Below, piece by piece: positions 1-8,590 of a DNA stretch of 59,956 nt. The DNA is from Burkholderiales bacterium UBA4615. GTDB lineage: Bacteria; Pseudomonadota; Gammaproteobacteria; Burkholderiales; Burkholderiaceae_E. The translations under genes and the position numbers were made by a program. The stretch's first letter is position 1; every line of letters begins with the position of its first letter. The notes under the pieces were generated by a model that ran no database searches, was not told where the DNA came from, and worked only from the letters and a program-made list of their open reading frames with translations. The stretch covers positions 1 through 59,956 of the forward strand of contig DGIT01000085.1 of NCBI GenBank assembly GCA_002386465.1, written 5' to 3'.

Positions 1-1656
1 GGCACGCTGCTGAAGGTCGAAAAATATCTGCACCCGTACATGCATTGCTGGCGCCACAAGACGCCAGTCATTTTCCGCGCGACCAACCAGTGGTTTGCCG
101 GCATGGACCTGCGCCCTCTCGAAGGTGGCACGCTGCGTCAGCGTGCACTTGCCGCGATCGATGCCACGGCCTTCTATCCGGCATGGGGTCAGGCGCGGTT
201 GCGCGCCATGATCGCCAATCGCCCTGACTGGACCCTCTCACGCCAAAGGCAGTGGGGCGTGCCGATGGCCTTTTTTGTGCACAAGGAAACCGGGGCGCTG
301 CACCCACGCACGCATGAGCTGCTTGAGCAGGTGGCGCAGCGCATCGAGCGTGAGGGCATCGAGGCCTGGCAGACGCTGGATGCGCGCGAACTGCTGGGCG
401 ACGAGGCCGATCAATACGAGAAAAACCGCGACACGCTGGATGTGTGGTTCGATTCGGGCACCACGCACCAGACCGTGCTGCGCGGCTCACACGCCCAGCA
501 TTCGGCCTTTCCGGCTGACCTGTACCTGGAAGGCAGCGATCAGCACCGTGGCTGGTTCCATTCATCGCTGCTCACCTCGTGCATGCTCAACGGCGTGGCG
601 CCTTACAAGGCGCTGCTCACGCACGGGTTCATTGTGGACGGCGAAGGCCGCAAGATGAGCAAGTCGCTGGGCAACGTGATCCTGCCGCAAAAAGTGTCGG
701 ATACGCTGGGCGCAGAGATTCTGCGCTTGTGGGTAGCCTCGACCGATTATTCGGGCGAGCTGTCGCTGTCCGATGAAATCCTCAAACGCGTCACCGAGGC
801 CTATCGCCGCATCCGCAACACCTTGCGCTTCCTGCTGGCCAATCTGGCCGACTTCGACATCAAGTCGCATGCGGTGGCACCCGAGCAGATGGTGGAGATC
901 GACCGCTATGCGCTGGCGCGCGCGGCGCAATGGCAAGCTGACATCACCGCCGCTTACGAGCGCTATGAATTTCATCCGGTGGTCTCAGGGCTGCAGACCT
1001 TCTGCTCTGAAGATCTGGGCGGGTTTTATCTGGATGTGCTCAAGGATCGTCTGTACACGACCGCAGCCACGTCGATTGCACGGCGCTCGGCGCAAACGGC
1101 GCTTTGGCACATCACGCAATCGCTGGTCAAGGCAATGGCGCCTGTGCTCTCGTTTACCGCTGAAGAAGCCTGGCCGCTGCTTGATCAGAAAGCCTGGGCC
1201 GAGCAGGGCGAAACGATTCTCACGCAAACCTGGCATGTCTTTCCTGACATCGACGGTGCCGATGCGCTGCTGAACAAATGGTCACGGCTGCGCACCTGGC
1301 GCGGTGAAATGATGCGTTCGATTGAAGCCGTGCGCACCACCGGCACCATTGGATCATCGCTGCAGGCCGAGGTGGATGTGACCGCAGACGGCCCGCTCCA
1401 TGATGATCTGGCGAGCCTGGGCGATGACCTGAAATTCGTGCTGATCACCTCGGCTGCGCGGCTTGTGCGCGGTGCACCAGCCAACGACACCGAAGCGGCG
1501 GTGGGCCGCATCAGCGTCACCGCAAGTCCTCACCGCAAGTGCGAGCGCTGCTGGCATTGGCGGGCAGACACTGGGGCCTGCCCGGTGCACCCGGCCCTGT
1601 GTGCACGCTGCATGAGCAACCTCTACGCCGAGGGTGAACCTCGCTGCTGCGCTTAA
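1..1656 (+). CDS. ileS: Isoleucine--tRNA ligase, C-terminal 551 residues (5' truncated by window)
   Basis: Cytoplasmic class I aminoacyl-tRNA synthetase charging tRNA-Ile. The reading frame is open from base 1, so the gene begins upstream of the window. The KMSKS signature (GRKMSKSLGN) is near window residue 218, preceded by the SDQHRGWFHSSLL stretch typical of IleRS. The anticodon-binding domain follows. The extreme C-terminus carries a Cys-rich zinc motif (CERC...C...C..C at about residues 510-545), as in bacterial-type IleRS. The HIGH motif and most of the editing domain lie outside. lspA starts 9 bases after the stop, the usual ileS-lspA pairing in proteobacteria. Confidence 0.97.
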   Translation, partial: GTLLKVEKYLHPYMHCWRHKTPVIFRATNQWFAGMDLRPLEGGTLRQRALAAIDATAFYPAWGQARLRAMIANRPDWTLSRQRQWGVPMAFFVHKETGALHPRTHELLEQVAQRIEREGIEAWQTLDARELLGDEADQYEKNRDTLDVWFDSGTTHQTVLRGSHAQHSAFPADLYLEGSDQHRGWFHSSLLTSCMLNGVAPYKALLTHGFIVDGEGRKMSKSLGNVILPQKVSDTLGAEILRLWVASTDYSGELSLSDEILKRVTEAYRRIRNTLRFLLANLADFDIKSHAVAPEQMVEIDRYALARAAQWQADITAAYERYEFHPVVSGLQTFCSEDLGGFYLDVLKDRLYTTAATSIARRSAQTALWHITQSLVKAMAPVLSFTAEEAWPLLDQKAWAEQGETILTQTWHVFPDIDGADALLNKWSRLRTWRGEMMRSIEAVRTTGTIGSSLQAEVDVTADGPLHDDLASLGDDLKFVLITSAARLVRGAPANDTEAAVGRISVTASPHRKCERCWHWRADTGACPVHPALCARCMSNLYAEGEPRCCA

Positions 1657-1664
1657 GGTCCGCC

Positions 1665-2207
1665 ATGTCGCAACGCTCTGGCCGACGAGGCCACTCTGCT
1701 GGATCGCACGCGGCACCCGCAGGCGGGCGCAGCGTACTGCTGCCGTGGCTGGCGCTTTCCGCGCTGGTGATCGTGCTCGATCTGATCACCAAGCACCTGG
1801 TACTGCGCCACTTCAAGCTTGGCGAACGGCTTGAACTGATCCCGCGCTGGCTGGACCTTACCCTGGTCTACAACACCGGGGCGGCGTTCAGCTTCCTGGC
1901 CGATGCGGGCGGCTGGCAGCGCTGGTTTTTCGTGGCGATCGGCGTGCTGGCGGCCGGCTTTATCTTGTGGCTGCTGGCCAAGCATGGGCATCAGAAGCTG
2001 TTCGGGCTGGCCCTGTCCCTGATTCTGGGCGGCGCCATCGGCAATCTGATTGATCGCGTGCTCTGGGGCAAGGTCGTCGACTTTGTGCTGGTCCACTGGG
2101 ATGAGCGCTGGTTTTTCCCAGCCTTCAACGTCGCCGATTCGGCCATCACGGTTGGGGCCGTCCTGCTCATCCTTGACGAACTGCTGCGCGTCGGCAAGAG
2201 TCGCTGA
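1665..2207 (+). CDS. lspA: Lipoprotein signal peptidase (signal peptidase II)
   Basis: Inner-membrane aspartyl protease that removes signal peptides from diacylglyceryl-modified prolipoproteins. The 180 residues are normal for the family. Four hydrophobic segments are visible. The conserved blocks VYNTGAAFSFL, GNLIDR (catalytic Asp130) and FNVADS (catalytic Asp158) are intact. It follows ileS by 8 bases and its TGA abuts the ATG of coaBC, so the genes are probably co-transcribed. Substrates in this window include the lipoproteins at 8002-8562 and 38315-40987. Confidence 0.97.
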   Translation: MSQRSGRRGHSAGSHAAPAGGRSVLLPWLALSALVIVLDLITKHLVLRHFKLGERLELIPRWLDLTLVYNTGAAFSFLADAGGWQRWFFVAIGVLAAGFILWLLAKHGHQKLFGLALSLILGGAIGNLIDRVLWGKVVDFVLVHWDERWFFPAFNVADSAITVGAVLLILDELLRVGKSR

Positions 2208-3464
2208 ATGTCCTCACACTCACTTCCCCCATCTGGCGGCACGGGTCTGGCCGGCACCGAGGCCGGCGAGCTTGCCGGGCGCCATCTGCTGCTCGGTGTC
2301 ACAGGCGGCGTGGCTGCGTTCAAAGCCTGTGAACTCGCACGCGAACTGCAACGCCGCGGGGCGACTGTGCAGGTGGTGATGACCGAAGCAGCCACCCGGT
2401 TCATTGGCACCGCGACATTCCAGGCGCTCACCGGGCGCCCGGTCTACACCGACGCCTGGGACGGTCGCATTGATAACGGCATGCCGCATATCGACCTGTC
2501 CCGCGGTGCTGACGCCATTCTGGTGGCACCGGCCACCACGGACTTCATGGCCAAGGTGGCGCATGGCCTGGCCGACGATCTGCTCTCCACGCTTGTGGTG
2601 GCGCGCGACTGCCCCTTGCTGATGGCGCCCGCGATGAACCGCCAGATGTGGTCGGCGCTCGCGACGCAACGCAATGTCAGCACCCTGCGCGCAGACGGTG
2701 TGACGCTGCTGGGGCCTGGCAGTGGCGAGCAGGCCTGTGGTGAAACCGGCGACGGGCGCATGCTGGAAGCGCAGCAACTGGTGGAAGAAACCATCGCTTT
2801 CTTTGCGCCCAAGACGCTGAGCGGGCGCCGCGCGCTGGTGACTGCAGGTCCGACCTTTGAGCCGATCGATCCGGTGCGCGGCATCACCAATCTGTCCTCG
2901 GGCAAGATGGGCTACGCCATTGCGCGTGCGCTGCGCCATGCCGGGGCTGACGTGGTGCTGGTATCGGGCCCCACCGCACTCGATGCACCCCAGGGAGTGC
3001 GGCGGGTCAACGTGCGCAGTGCCCGCGACATGCTCGCGGCAGTACAGGCCGAGGTGGCTGGTCAGGACCTGTTCATCTCGGTGGCGGCCGTGGCCGACTG
3101 GCGTGTGGCCAATGCCGCTGACCGCAAACTCAAGAAGACCGAGGGCGGTGCGCCTCCGGCCCTGGAATTTGCCCAGAACCCGGACATCCTGGCCACCATC
3201 GCCGCGCTGCCGGGCGGCCCCTATTGCGTCGGCTTTGCGGCCGAGACCGAAGACCTGGAAGCCAATGCGCAAGACAAACGGCGCCGAAAAGGTGTGCCGC
3301 TGCTGGTCGGCAATATCGGTCAGGCGACCTTCGGGATGGACGACAACGAATTGCTGCTGGTGGACGCACAGGGCATGAGTCGACTGCCGCGGGCCTCCAA
3401 GACTGCGCTGGCCCACCACCTGGTGGCTGAAATTGCGCGGCGACTGCCGCAGGCGAGGTGCTGA
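2208..3464 (+). CDS. coaBC: Bifunctional phosphopantothenoylcysteine decarboxylase / phosphopantothenate--cysteine ligase
   Basis: Carries out two steps of coenzyme A synthesis: ligation of cysteine to 4'-phosphopantothenate (CoaB) and decarboxylation to 4'-phosphopantetheine (CoaC). The N-terminal flavoprotein domain shows the GMPHIDLSR histidine block, the PAMNRQMW motif and the CoaC cysteine in GEQACGETGDGRM. The C-terminal CoaB domain starts near residue 205 with GRRALVTAGPTFEPIDPVRG and contains the ADRKLKK lysine block. The 418-residue length is normal apart from a roughly 25-residue N-terminal extension. The ATG directly follows the lspA stop, supporting translational coupling. Confidence 0.96.
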   Translation: MSSHSLPPSGGTGLAGTEAGELAGRHLLLGVTGGVAAFKACELARELQRRGATVQVVMTEAATRFIGTATFQALTGRPVYTDAWDGRIDNGMPHIDLSRGADAILVAPATTDFMAKVAHGLADDLLSTLVVARDCPLLMAPAMNRQMWSALATQRNVSTLRADGVTLLGPGSGEQACGETGDGRMLEAQQLVEETIAFFAPKTLSGRRALVTAGPTFEPIDPVRGITNLSSGKMGYAIARALRHAGADVVLVSGPTALDAPQGVRRVNVRSARDMLAAVQAEVAGQDLFISVAAVADWRVANAADRKLKKTEGGAPPALEFAQNPDILATIAALPGGPYCVGFAAETEDLEANAQDKRRRKGVPLLVGNIGQATFGMDDNELLLVDAQGMSRLPRASKTALAHHLVAEIARRLPQARC

Positions 3465-3465
3465 G

Positions 3466-4074
3466 ATGAGCGGGGCACAGGATATGTCGGTGTCGATTGC
3501 GGGCGCCACACTGGACACCACACGTCTGGGTGGTGCACCACGGGACGGCGACTTCGCGCGGCTGCTGCAGGCTGCGAGTCAGCCGGGCGCGCATCGTCTG
3601 CATCGAACGATGCAGGCCCTGCCCGAGATCGCCTCCACGCCGCATGCAACCCGAGACGCGCCCCGAGCACCGTCCGACCCAACCGTGCGAGATCGGCCCG
3701 CGCTGATCGATGGCCTGTTCGGACAGTCAGCGCAGACCGGGACGGCGCAGGGGGCCTCGGGCGGTCATGCGATGGTGCCGACCGCCTCCCGCACTGAGGT
3801 GGCGCACGCGGACGCCGCGATGCAGGCAGGCACCCATGCCCTGCAGGCGGGCTCGAGCATGTTGCAGCGCTGGTCACGCAAACCACCGAAGGATCGGGCG
3901 GTGAGCGCGTTGTTCTTCATTGCCGCCCTGTGGATCGGGCTGGCGATACTGGGCCAGCTGTTCACGCAATTCGAGGACCATGCCGGCGCGCTGATCCTGC
4001 TGGCCATCGGTGCCTTCATGTTCTTCGGACGCCGGGCACGGCGTGCACAGCAGGCTTCGGGGTCGGACACATGA
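3466..4074 (+). CDS. Hypothetical protein with C-terminal membrane segments
   Basis: 202 residues, not recognised as a known family. The ATG at 3466 lies 1 base after the coaBC stop and the TGA overlaps the ATG of dut (ATGA), so it is embedded in a core operon. The first 145 residues are polar and low in complexity (Ala, Thr, Arg, Asp rich) without a signal peptide. Residues about 150-195 form two hydrophobic segments (LFFIAALWIGLAILGQLF and ALILLAIGAFMFFG) ending in a basic RRARRAQ tail. This suggests a tail-anchored inner-membrane protein with a cytoplasmic N-terminal region. A start 33 bases upstream would overlap coaBC and is less likely. Confidence 0.75.
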   Translation: MSGAQDMSVSIAGATLDTTRLGGAPRDGDFARLLQAASQPGAHRLHRTMQALPEIASTPHATRDAPRAPSDPTVRDRPALIDGLFGQSAQTGTAQGASGGHAMVPTASRTEVAHADAAMQAGTHALQAGSSMLQRWSRKPPKDRAVSALFFIAALWIGLAILGQLFTQFEDHAGALILLAIGAFMFFGRRARRAQQASGSDT

Positions 4075-4538
4075 TCTCGGTCGACCTGCGCATTCTGGAT
4101 GCGCGCCTGCGCGATGCACTGCCTGCGTATGCGACCACCGGCAGTGCCGGGCTGGACCTGCGCGCCTGCATCGATGCTCCGATCACGATTGCACCGGGTC
4201 AGACGGTGCTGATTCCGACGGGTATCGCCCTGCACCTGGGCGATCCGCACTATGCCGCGGTGCTGCTGCCCCGATCCGGCCTGGGCCATAAGCACGGCAT
4301 CGTGCTGGGCAATCTGGTCGGGCTGATCGACTCGGACTATCAGGGCCCGCTGATGGTGTCGTGCTGGAATCGCAACCCAGGTACGCCCGACCATGCGGGC
4401 GGCTTCGTCATTGAACCCATGGAGCGCATCGCGCAAATGGTGATCGTGCCGGTGGTGCAGGCACGCTTCAATGTGGTCGACAGCTTCGAGGCCAGTGCGC
4501 GAGGCACGGGCGGCTTCGGCAGCACGGGCAAGCAGTAG
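4071..4538 (+). CDS. dut: dUTP diphosphatase
   Basis: Hydrolyses dUTP to dUMP and pyrophosphate, keeping uracil out of DNA and supplying the thymidylate precursor; soluble homotrimer. All five trimeric dUTPase motifs are present in order: AGLDLRA, PRSGLGHKHG, GLIDSDYQGPL, ERIAQMVIVPV and the C-terminal Gly-rich arm GTGGFGSTG. 155 residues. The start ATG at 4071 overlaps the preceding stop; longer readings would extend into the upstream gene. The coaBC-dut linkage is common in proteobacteria and here has an extra gene between. Confidence 0.96.
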   Translation: MISVDLRILDARLRDALPAYATTGSAGLDLRACIDAPITIAPGQTVLIPTGIALHLGDPHYAAVLLPRSGLGHKHGIVLGNLVGLIDSDYQGPLMVSCWNRNPGTPDHAGGFVIEPMERIAQMVIVPVVQARFNVVDSFEASARGTGGFGSTGKQ

Positions 4539-4574
4539 GGCGACTTCCTCGGTGTGTCGGCTGCACGCCTGAAC

Positions 4575-5513
4575 TCAGGCTGCGCCCGCCTGCACCAGCG
4601 CATCCAGTTTGCGCGCATCGGCCACGAACGCACGAATCCCTTCGGCGAGCTTGTCACTGGCCATGGCGTCTTCGTTCATCGCAAAGCGAAACTGCTTTTC
4701 GTCAAAGCGCACCCGTTCGATGGCCGATGCGCCCGACGATGCGGCACCGAGCCGGCGGGGCACTTCAACGCCTGATCCGCGCAACTGTTCCAGAAGATCG
4801 GGGCTGATGGTGAGCAGATCGCAGCCGGCCAGTGCAAGGATTTGTCCGACGTTGCGAAAGCTCGCCCCCATGACTTCGGTGGGATAGCCGAAGGCCTTGT
4901 AGTACGCGTAGATGCGGCGCACCGAGGCCACACCGGGGTCGTCTTCCGCGGCGAAGTCGACGCCATCACGTTTGCGGTACCAGTCGTAGATCCGACCCAC
5001 AAAGGGCGAGATCAGCGTCACGCCGGCATCGGCACAGGCTACCGCCTGCGGAAAGCCGAAGAGCAAGGTGAGGTTGCAGTGAATGCCGTCGCGCTCCAGG
5101 CGCTCGGCGGCACGAATACCCTCCCAGGTGGACGCGATTTTCACGAGCACGCGCTCGGGGCTCACGCCTGCCTGAGCATAGCGCTCGATCAGACGTTGGG
5201 CGCAGGCGATGGTGGCCTCGGTATCGAAGGACAGACGGGCATCGACTTCGGTGGAGACCCGGCCTGGAATGATGCCCAGGATCTCGGTGCCAAAGCGCAC
5301 CAGCAGACGCTCGCAGCGCACATCAACCGGCTCGCCGGGGTACGCCTGAGTGATCTGGCCGATCAGCCCCGCATATTGCGGCTGGCTCACCGCCTTCAGG
5401 ATCAGCGTGGGGTTGGTGGTGGCATCGCGCGGCGCGTAGGCCTGCATGGCATGGAAGTCGCCGGTGTCGGCCACCACGGTGGTGTGCTGCCTGAGCTGAT
5501 CGAGAGCGTTCAT
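4575..5513 (-). CDS. tal: Transaldolase (TalB type)
   Basis: Pentose-phosphate enzyme transferring a dihydroxyacetone unit between sedoheptulose-7-phosphate and glyceraldehyde-3-phosphate. 312 residues, matching the TalB subfamily. The Schiff-base lysine is K125 in VLVKIAST; the TGDF aspartate (D17) and ATTNP block are intact. The ATG at 5513 gives the canonical MNALDQLRQ start; the open frame continues upstream but that segment does not resemble transaldolase. It is convergent with dut, with 36 bases between. Confidence 0.95.
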   Translation of the reverse strand: MNALDQLRQHTTVVADTGDFHAMQAYAPRDATTNPTLILKAVSQPQYAGLIGQITQAYPGEPVDVRCERLLVRFGTEILGIIPGRVSTEVDARLSFDTEATIACAQRLIERYAQAGVSPERVLVKIASTWEGIRAAERLERDGIHCNLTLLFGFPQAVACADAGVTLISPFVGRIYDWYRKRDGVDFAAEDDPGVASVRRIYAYYKAFGYPTEVMGASFRNVGQILALAGCDLLTISPDLLEQLRGSGVEVPRRLGAASSGASAIERVRFDEKQFRFAMNEDAMASDKLAEGIRAFVADARKLDALVQAGAA

Positions 5514-5712
5514 GTCCGATGCGGGTGACCCCTGAGGAATTCGGGATTCTATCTGCTGGCCGCAGGACCGATGGCAAGCTGAAGCGGCATTGATCCAGGT
5601 CAACAACCCACCGGCGGCTAGGCCTAGGCTGGACAGCATCCGGTGTGTTCGGCCCGGTTCTGATACCCATGCGCCCGCCCGGGCACCGTTTCCACCGACA
5701 GGAGTACGCACG

Positions 5713-6552
5713 ATGAGCTTCGGCTACAAGACCATCCTGGCCCACTTCGATTCGACCCCACGGGCTGCGCAGCGCTTGCGCCATGCCGCGCGGTTGGCCG
5801 ATGACTTCGATGCGCATCTGGCAACCGTTTACAGCATCATGTCGCCGCTCTACAGCGAACCATTCGTGGCCGACGGTGGCGCCTTTGTGGCCCAGGAACT
5901 GCTGCGCTTCCAGGAACGCAAGGACGCCGACGCCAAGGCTGCATTCGATCTGGCTCAGGCCACGCTGGGCCGAAACGTGGAATGGCGTGCAGCCACCGGC
6001 GAGCCTGCTGCGGTCGTGATCGAACAGTCCCGCTATGCCGATCTGGTGGTGCTGGGCCAATACGATGCGGATCAGGCCAACGACACCACGCCCGACTTCA
6101 TCGGCCGGGTGATTCTGGGCTCGGGCCGTCCGGTCCTGGTGATCCCGTATGCCGGAGAGTTCAAGACGATCGGCAAACGGCCGATGGTGGCCTGGAACGC
6201 AGGGCGTGAAGCCACGCGCGCCGTCAGCGCATCCATGCCGCTGCTGCGTCGCGCCGATCAAGTGCAAGTGGCGGCCTTCGATGCGCGCGCGGGACGCGGC
6301 GGACATGGCGACATTCCCGGCGCCGACATTGCCACTTACCTGGCCCGCCATGGTGTGAAGGCCAATGTCTCGGCGACGAATTCACGAGACATGGACGTTG
6401 GCAGCCAGATACTGTCGCGGGCCGATGACGATGGCGTCGACCTGATCGTCATGGGTGGCTACGGACACTCGCGTGCCTTCGAGTTCATCATGGGCGGTAC
6501 CACGCGGACTCTGCTGGCCTCGATGACCGTGCCGGTGCTGTTTGCGCACTGA
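5713..6552 (+). CDS. Universal stress protein, tandem UspA domains
   Basis: 279 residues made of two UspA-like domains (about 1-145 and 155-279), each about the size of a single Usp. The second half ends with the nucleotide-binding signature region GGYGHSRAFEFIMGGTTRTLL (G-x2-G-x9-G-S/T type), implying ATP binding by that half. The first half has a weaker version (LGSGRPVLVIP). The ATG at 5713 has an AGGAG ribosome site 10 bases upstream. It is probably a cytoplasmic stress-response protein; the specific role cannot be told from sequence. It stands alone between divergent tal and the DUF4010 gene. Confidence 0.9.
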   Translation: MSFGYKTILAHFDSTPRAAQRLRHAARLADDFDAHLATVYSIMSPLYSEPFVADGGAFVAQELLRFQERKDADAKAAFDLAQATLGRNVEWRAATGEPAAVVIEQSRYADLVVLGQYDADQANDTTPDFIGRVILGSGRPVLVIPYAGEFKTIGKRPMVAWNAGREATRAVSASMPLLRRADQVQVAAFDARAGRGGHGDIPGADIATYLARHGVKANVSATNSRDMDVGSQILSRADDDGVDLIVMGGYGHSRAFEFIMGGTTRTLLASMTVPVLFAH

Positions 6553-6589
6553 GCGCGCACCGGGCCCAACTTAGCCGCACGCCTGCCTT

Positions 6590-8005
6590 CTGGACGAGTC
6601 GCTGCTGACATCGATCAGGCTGGCCGCCACCAGCCTGGCGATCGGCTTGCTGATTGGCGTGGAGCGCGAGCGCAAAGCCGACTCGCGCGGCCTGCGCACC
6701 TTCGCGCTGGTGAGCCTGCTGGGCGCTCTGGTCGCCGGCCTGTCGCGCATGACCGCGCAGCCGACCCTGCTGGCCGTGGGACTGGGGGTGATCGGACTGA
6801 TCGCGGTGACCGCCTATTGGCACGATGGCCGCGAGGTGGCGTCCTCATTGGGGTCTTCGTCGGGGCCCTCAGTGGTGCCCTCGATCCGGTCTTCAGAGCA
6901 GAGGGCAGAGCAGGGCTCAGTGCAGCCCTCCGCGCCTGCGCTGGAACGACCCCTGAGCATGGATCAATCGGGTTCGGAGGCGGTCGCCCTGCCGCAGGAA
7001 AAGCCCACCACATCGGTCGTGGCCATGACCGTCACGGGTTGCCTGGGCATGCTGTGCGGGCTGGGGCGAGAAGACCTGGCGGTGCCGTTAGGCATTGTGG
7101 TGGCCAGTCTGCTGTTCTTCAAGGGCGAGTTGCGCGGCCTGGCTGGTCGCCTGGGGCGCGAAGACCTGATCCCGATCCTGCAGTTCGGAGCGCTCAGTTT
7201 CATCGTGCTGCCGCTGCTGCCAGATCGGGCCTATGGGCCGGCTGGCGCACTCAATCCGCACAACCTGTGGATGATGGTGGTGCTGGTGGCGGGAGTGAGT
7301 TTGGCCGGTTATCTTGCCCTGCGCTTTGCCGGACAGCGCTACGGTGCGCCGCTGGCAGCTGTGGCGGGTGGGCTGGTGTCCTCGACCGTCACCACCCTGG
7401 TCTTTGCGCGCCATGCGCGCAGCGGTGGAGATCCGAATGTGGCCGCACGCATGGTGCTGCTGGCCAATCTCACGCTGATGGTGCGGCTGATCGGCATGAC
7501 GGCACTGATCGAGCCGCGCCTGCTGATCCCGGTGGCCACCGTGATGGGTGCAGGCATCGCTGCGGGTGGCGCATCCTTGATATGGATGATGCGTTCGCAC
7601 CCGGATGCGAACGCTGCGTGGCCCATGCCGAGCGTGCGTCACCCGATGCAGATGCGCGAAGCGCTGGGGTTTGCGCTCGCCTATGGGCTTATTTCGATGG
7701 GAGCAGGACTGGCAGCGGCGCGGGTGGGCAACAGTGCGCTCTATGGCCTCGCGGCACTTGCGGGACTTACTGATCTGGACGCCATCACGCTGTCGTCACT
7801 GCGGCTGTTCGGCACGCAGGCGATCGGCCTGTCCGACGCCATCATCGCGCTGACCGTTGCGGTATGCGCAAACATGTCGGTTAAAACGGTGATTGCATTT
7901 GCGGCAGGTGGGCCGGCATTCGGTCGAAAGTGCCTGCCCGGCCTGACCTTGATGACGCTCCTGGCAGCAGGCGCGGCCTGGCGGTCGGTCATCTTGGCGG
8001 CTTAG
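6590..8005 (+). CDS. DUF4010 / MgtC-like multi-pass membrane protein, possible non-AUG start
   Basis: Inner-membrane protein of the COG3174 type: an MgtC/SapB-like N-terminal segment (IGLLIGVERERK...GLRTFALVSLLGAL) followed by a large hydrophobic DUF4010 region from about residue 150. About ten membrane segments are visible. Function is unknown for the family. The first usual start codon is TTG at 6647, but that would remove half of the first conserved helix. In-frame coding resemblance (DESLLTSIRLAATSLAIG) reaches back to a CTG at 6590, and an in-frame TAG at 6572 closes the frame. A polar Ser/Glu-rich insert lies at about residues 85-135. The TAG at 8003-8005 overlaps the stop of the convergent lipoprotein gene. 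Confidence 0.8.
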   Translation: MDESLLTSIRLAATSLAIGLLIGVERERKADSRGLRTFALVSLLGALVAGLSRMTAQPTLLAVGLGVIGLIAVTAYWHDGREVASSLGSSSGPSVVPSIRSSEQRAEQGSVQPSAPALERPLSMDQSGSEAVALPQEKPTTSVVAMTVTGCLGMLCGLGREDLAVPLGIVVASLLFFKGELRGLAGRLGREDLIPILQFGALSFIVLPLLPDRAYGPAGALNPHNLWMMVVLVAGVSLAGYLALRFAGQRYGAPLAAVAGGLVSSTVTTLVFARHARSGGDPNVAARMVLLANLTLMVRLIGMTALIEPRLLIPVATVMGAGIAAGGASLIWMMRSHPDANAAWPMPSVRHPMQMREALGFALAYGLISMGAGLAAARVGNSALYGLAALAGLTDLDAITLSSLRLFGTQAIGLSDAIIALTVAVCANMSVKTVIAFAAGGPAFGRKCLPGLTLMTLLAAGAAWRSVILAA

Positions 8006-8562
8006 CGAATCGTAGCCTTGAAGATCACTGTCGGCTCTTCGGTGTTAGGCGGTGTCATACCGAAAGGAGGCTTGGACCGGAAGACCATGTAGACCGGCGG
8101 ACTCATGAACGACGCGTAGAAGAGATTTTCGTATGAGCCGTCTGCAAGCCCGTATCCGATACCGGCTTTGGTCAGTTGGCCACCCGAATTCGACGGTCTG
8201 ATGCGGTTGTCGACCTTGTACGGTTCGTTGTCGGGGATCGCCGTGCCCGCTGAATGGAGCGACTTGATGGCTATACCCTGCCGGTTACCCGCGATGCTTA
8301 TGATCTGATAATAGCCTTCTGCGTCTGGCGTTTTTTCAGTCACCAGGGTGCCGCTGGCCAGGACCTCGGGGGCTCCCTTCACACTTCCGACTTCTCCTGC
8401 TCCTTGCTCCGGTTGAGAGCAGGACCAATCCCAGATCAGGGTTTCCGGAGTGGATCCGCACGAGACCAGGGCCAGCACGCTGCACAGCGCCGCAACCCGC
8501 AGGGCGACCAGCCGCAAGGCGGCGGACAGACTCAGCTTTTCAGAAGATGGTCCGGTGCTCAT
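8002..8562 (-). CDS. Small predicted lipoprotein, unknown function
   Basis: 186 residues. The N-terminus MSTGPSSEKLSLSAALRL...LCSVLALVSCGS is a lipoprotein signal with lipobox LVSC; Cys is followed by Gly-Ser, which would favour outer-membrane sorting. The mature part is not recognised; it has a WDWSC region and several Pro/Gly-rich loops (KPPFGMTPPN). The ATG at 8562 is chosen because a GGAGG sequence lies 9 bases upstream; an in-frame extension to 8631 would put a basic stretch before the signal. It lies 28 bases downstream of the ThDP-enzyme gene and could be read with it. Confidence 0.75.
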   Translation of the reverse strand: MSTGPSSEKLSLSAALRLVALRVAALCSVLALVSCGSTPETLIWDWSCSQPEQGAGEVGSVKGAPEVLASGTLVTEKTPDAEGYYQIISIAGNRQGIAIKSLHSAGTAIPDNEPYKVDNRIRPSNSGGQLTKAGIGYGLADGSYENLFYASFMSPPVYMVFRSKPPFGMTPPNTEEPTVIFKATIR

Positions 8563-8590
8563 TCGTGCTGCCTCCGAATTGATGTGCCGA

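Noticed and set aside
4567..4581. GCCTG-AACT-CAGGC hairpin as terminator between dut and tal
   Set aside because: Five-base stem without a T-run, overlapping the tal stop.
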